From the NCBI GenBank assembly GCA_964494475.1, contig CAZBRS010000091.1:1-14208 (forward strand): 14,208 nucleotides of DNA, given 5' to 3'. Shown one piece after another: positions 11,544-14,208 of this stretch. Within the stretch, counting starts at the first letter, position 1; each line of letters opens with the position of its first letter. A model generated the notes under the pieces. The model was given only the letters and a program-made list of their open reading frames with translations. It had not been told where the DNA came from and made no database searches. This DNA is from CAZBRS01 sp964494475. Lineage in GTDB: Bacteria > Myxococcota_A > UBA9042 > CAZBRS01. The position numbers were made by a program, and so were the translations under genes.

Positions 11544-14208
11544 TCGTCGCTCTCCTCGGCGGAGGCGGCGGAGGGCTCGGGCGGCGGGATGACCGTGGGG
11601 GCCTCGGCCGGCGCCGGAGCCGGCAGCTCGTGGGCCGGGGTGGGTGCGTCCATCTCGATGACCACGGGGTCCCTCGACACGCCTTCGGGGGCCTCGCCCT
11701 GGTCGTCGCGCGCGAAGGGGTCGTAGTCGATGTCGTGCGTCTCGGCGGGGCCCACCGTGTCGGTCTGCGACTCCTCGAACAGCATGCGCTCCTGCTGCTC
11801 GCGCTCCTTGCGGGCCTTGCCCACCACCTGGTTGATCTCTTCGAGGGCCCCGTGCTTCTTGCGGAAGTCGGTCTTGTAGGTGGGCGTCTGGGTGTTGGTC
11901 GCCATCTGCTCGGAGAAGTGCCGCAGCTCTTCGTTCTTCTCTTCGTGGATGCGCTGAAGGTCGGTGGGATCGTCGATGATGTAGGGCGTGATGACCATGA
12001 GCAGGTTCTTCTTCTCGATGCGCGTCACGGTCTTGCGGAACAGCATGCCGATGATGGGGATGTCGCCGAGGATCGGGATCTTGTCGACGCCCTCGGACTG
12101 GGTGTCGCGGATCAGGCCGCCGATGACCACGGGCTGCTGGTCGCGCACCACGACCACGTTGTTCACCTTGCGCTTCGAGGTGGTGGGCCCGAGCTCGACG
12201 TCGAGCGACTCGACGTCCTCGACCGACTGCTCGATCTTCAGCTTCACGTAGTTCGACTCGTTGACCTGGGGCGTGATCTTCAGCGACAGGTCGACGTCGA
12301 TGCGCTGCACCATGCCCATGCCGCCCATGCCGCCCAGCATGGACGAGTAGGGGTTCATCATGCTGCTCATGTTGTTGTTGTTCGCGCCGTACTTGGAGGC
12401 GCCCCCGAGCAGGCCGGTCGAGCCGGCCAGGCCCATGAGGCTCGACATGCTGCCCAGGCCGCCCATGCTGGACGATCGGTACGGGATCTGCTTGCCCACC
12501 TGGATCTCGGCTTCTTCGTTGTCGAGGGTCAGGATGTGCGGCGTCGACAGCACGTTGACGTCGCTGTTCGACTGGATGGCCTGCAGCAGGAAGCCGAAGG
12601 TGGGGATGGACAGCGTGCTGCTGGTGCTGGTGCCGGTGGTGCCCGTCGACACGTCGACCAGCGGGCCCTGCATGCCCATGGCCAGGCCGCCCTTCGTGAG
12701 TTGCTGGGCGTCGAAGCCCGAGATGCCGAGGCCGCCCAGGCCGAAGAGCAGCGGCACCGTGTCGCCCTTGTAGTCGAAGGTGCTGCCCGCCGATCCGGAC
12801 ATGCCCAGCTTGCGGTCCTTGCTGGTCGTGATCTCCATGATCACGGCCTCGACGTAGACCTGCTTGCGCCGGATGTCGAGCTTCTGGATGACCTTCTTCA
12901 GGCTGAGGAAGTCCTTCAGCGACGACTGGATGACCAGCGAGTTCGTGCCCTTGTCGGCGGTGATCTCGACGTCGCCCTCGAGCAGGCTGGCCACGCCGCC
13001 GGCCTTGCCGCCCGCCGCCGCGGTCTTCTTCTTGGCCTTCGTGGCCGCCGCGCTGCCCTTGCCGCCACCTCCGCTGCCCACCAGGCTGGACAGCGTGCTC
13101 GACACCTCTTCGGAGTCGGCGTTCTCGAGGTAATAGATGTGGATGGCGCCCTCGCCCTCGATGGGCACGTCGAGCTTGCGGATGAGCTTGTCGATGCGCA
13201 GGTAACTGGAGCGGTTCGACAGGATGATGAGCTGGTTGGTGCGCTCGTCGGCGATGACCTTCGAGACGGTCACCGCGGACTGGTTCTCGCCGGACACCGA
13301 CGTGGCGCCCGTGGCCGCGGCCGCGGCGTTGCCGGGCTGGTTGGCGCGGGGCTTGGCCGCCGGGCGGGGCGTGCCCTTGGCGCCGCCGCCCTTGGCGTCG
13401 CCGAAGACCTCGTCGATCTTGGTGGCGATGTCGCCGGCCTCGGCGTACTCGATCTGCCGAATCCAGATGCGCTCCTTGCCGCCGGGCACGTCGAGCTCCT
13501 TCAGGAGCTTGAGGATGCGCCGGATGGTGGTGCCGTTGTCGGTGATGAAGATGGTGTTGGTCGGCTGGTAGATGGTCAGGTCGCCGTAGGGGCTCTTGAA
13601 CTTCTCGAGCAGGGCGCTGGCCTCCTGCGCGTCGATGTTGTCGAGCGGGATGAGCACGGTCATCACGCTGTCGTCGTCGGGGACGTTCTTCTCGCCCTTC
13701 AGGATCGGGATGTTCTTGGACTTCGACTTCGGGATTTCTTCGATCTTCAGGAAGGGGCCGCTCTTCACGAGCGTGAAGTTGTTGGCCTCGAGGGCCGACA
13801 GGAAGGCCTGCCAGGCCTCGTACACGGTGACGGGCTCGGTGGCCATGACCGTGAGGCCCTTGCCCTTGGGCACGCCCCCGGCGAACAGGAAGCTCTTGCC
13901 CATGACGCACGAGAAGAACTTCACGAGGTCCTCGAGCGGGGCGTCCTGCATGTCGAGGTTGATCTTCATGTCGAGCGGAAGACGCTGACACTTCACCTCT
14001 TTCTCGAAGTTCGTCTTGAAGGTGACCACGTCGTCGACGGTCTTGTTCTGGATGGCCTCCTCGACCTCGGCGCGCTCGATCTCCTTCTCGATCTGCTTGG
14101 CGTCGAACTTGGGCGCGGCCTTGGCGCCGGCGCCGCCCGCGGTCGGCAGGGTGGGCAGCACGGCCGCGCCGCCGGGCGCCGCCGGGGCCGGCTCGCCCGC
14201 GTCGGGGC
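11540..14208 (-). CDS. gspD: Type II secretion system secretin GspD, 5' end off the window
   Basis: At least 888 codons are visible; the signal peptide and true start lie off the right edge, and the frame stays open there through a Pro/Ala-rich stretch. GspD forms the outer-membrane channel. Counting from the first full codon (14206), N0 spans about 70-170, N1 180-242, N2 243-350, N3 351-445 and the secretin barrel 446-745, with conserved VIGGLIRDT and IPILGDIPIIGMLFRKT (694-725 region) near its end. Low-complexity insertions interrupt N2 (Gly/Ala/Pro, 13262-13399) and N3 (Gly/Ala/Lys, 12986-13078). A Met/Gly/Ser/Asn-rich insertion (12308-12481) follows the GKQIPY strand, where many GspD proteins have the cap-gate loop. 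A 140-residue C-terminal extension has a charged helix, then an acidic Pro-rich end. It overlaps gspE by 4 nt. Confidence 0.95.
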   Translation of the reverse strand, partial: PDAGEPAPAAPGGAAVLPTLPTAGGAGAKAAPKFDAKQIEKEIERAEVEEAIQNKTVDDVVTFKTNFEKEVKCQRLPLDMKINLDMQDAPLEDLVKFFSCVMGKSFLFAGGVPKGKGLTVMATEPVTVYEAWQAFLSALEANNFTLVKSGPFLKIEEIPKSKSKNIPILKGEKNVPDDDSVMTVLIPLDNIDAQEASALLEKFKSPYGDLTIYQPTNTIFITDNGTTIRRILKLLKELDVPGGKERIWIRQIEYAEAGDIATKIDEVFGDAKGGGAKGTPRPAAKPRANQPGNAAAAATGATSVSGENQSAVTVSKVIADERTNQLIILSNRSSYLRIDKLIRKLDVPIEGEGAIHIYYLENADSEEVSSTLSSLVGSGGGGKGSAAATKAKKKTAAAGGKAGGVASLLEGDVEITADKGTNSLVIQSSLKDFLSLKKVIQKLDIRRKQVYVEAVIMEITTSKDRKLGMSGSAGSTFDYKGDTVPLLFGLGGLGISGFDAQQLTKGGLAMGMQGPLVDVSTGTTGTSTSSTLSIPTFGFLLQAIQSNSDVNVLSTPHILTLDNEEAEIQVGKQIPYRSSSMGGLGSMSSLMGLAGSTGLLGGASKYGANNNNMSSMMNPYSSMLGGMGGMGMVQRIDVDLSLKITPQVNESNYVKLKIEQSVEDVESLDVELGPTTSKRKVNNVVVVRDQQPVVIGGLIRDTQSEGVDKIPILGDIPIIGMLFRKTVTRIEKKNLLMVITPYIIDDPTDLQRIHEEKNEELRHFSEQMATNTQTPTYKTDFRKKHGALEEINQVVGKARKEREQQERMLFEESQTDTVGPAETHDIDYDPFARDDQGEAPEGVSRDPVVIEMDAPTPAHELPAPAPAEAPTVIPPPEPSAASAEESDE
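11552..11557 (-). promoter_or_regulatory. gspE ribosome binding site inside the gspD 3' end
   Basis: GAGGAG lies 8 nt before the gspE ATG within the last codons of gspD. It supports the start at 11543 over the internal Met8, and together with the 4-nt ATGA overlap it suggests coupled translation of the secretin and the ATPase. Confidence 0.7.

Noticed and set aside
9246..11726. Plus-strand open frame of 826 aa opposite gspE and gspF
   Set aside because: It is an antisense shadow with biased Gln/Val/Asp/His composition and no motifs; gspE carries all catalytic boxes on the other strand.
11544..13991. N-terminal extension of gspE over gspD in the same frame
   Set aside because: It is a low-information Arg/His-rich shadow; the Shine-Dalgarno sequence and ATGA overlap place the gspE start at 11543.
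14159..14161. GTG at 14161 as the gspD start
   Set aside because: The frame stays open to the window edge with Pro/Ala-rich linker sequence, and no signal peptide follows the GTG. The real start is off the window.

Overview
The window holds most of one type II secretion system (T2SS, gsp/general secretory pathway) operon. It is read entirely from the minus strand, so genes run from high to low coordinates: gspD, gspE, gspF, gspG, gspH, gspI, gspJ, gspK, gspL, gspM, gspN. The very high GC content, GC-rich third codon positions, D-to-N gene order, a PilM-like GspL and the long delta-type GspN point to a Myxococcota or former deltaproteobacterium. That is inference from gene style, not a phylogeny.

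Layout, right to left. gspD (outer-membrane secretin; its 5' end with the signal peptide lies off the window) overlaps gspE (assembly ATPase) by 4 nt. gspF (inner-membrane platform) follows after 1 nt. Then come the pseudopilins: gspG (major), gspH, gspI, gspJ and gspK (minor; the last four form the tip). gspL and gspM (platform) and gspN finish the operon. Spacings are overlaps or gaps of at most 35 bp, and no internal promoter or terminator was seen, which fits a single translationally coupled transcript. gspC and the prepilin peptidase gspO are not visible; gspC may lie just upstream, off the right edge. Together the genes encode a machine in which GspE, through GspL/GspF/GspM, drives a GspG-based pseudopilus that pushes folded periplasmic proteins through the GspD channel.

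Left end (1-171): this is the only noncoding stretch above 40 bp. It carries a 34-bp imperfect direct repeat with two GC hairpins just after gspN, a possible -10 element, and the first 13 codons of another minus-strand gene that runs off the window. There is no gene-free stretch over 300 bases and no tRNA, rRNA, CRISPR or mobile element.

A 100-N assembly gap (4535-4634) sits at the gspK/gspL junction. It is flanked by an exact 55-bp duplication that almost certainly represents the same sequence counted twice. Collapsing it gives an intact gspK stop, a Shine-Dalgarno sequence and the gspL start; read literally, the gap makes a false 1126-aa gspK-gspL fusion.

I see no wholly new system. The noteworthy part is how this T2SS is embellished: low-complexity insertions or tails in GspD, GspH, GspI, GspL and GspN (Met/Gly-, Ala/Lys-, Pro/Glu- or Glu/Gly-rich), a Lys-rich loop in GspM, a GspL that keeps PilM/actin-like nucleotide-site motifs, a GspG with a Cys pair bracketing the calcium-loop region, and a GspE with diverged MshEN-like repeats.
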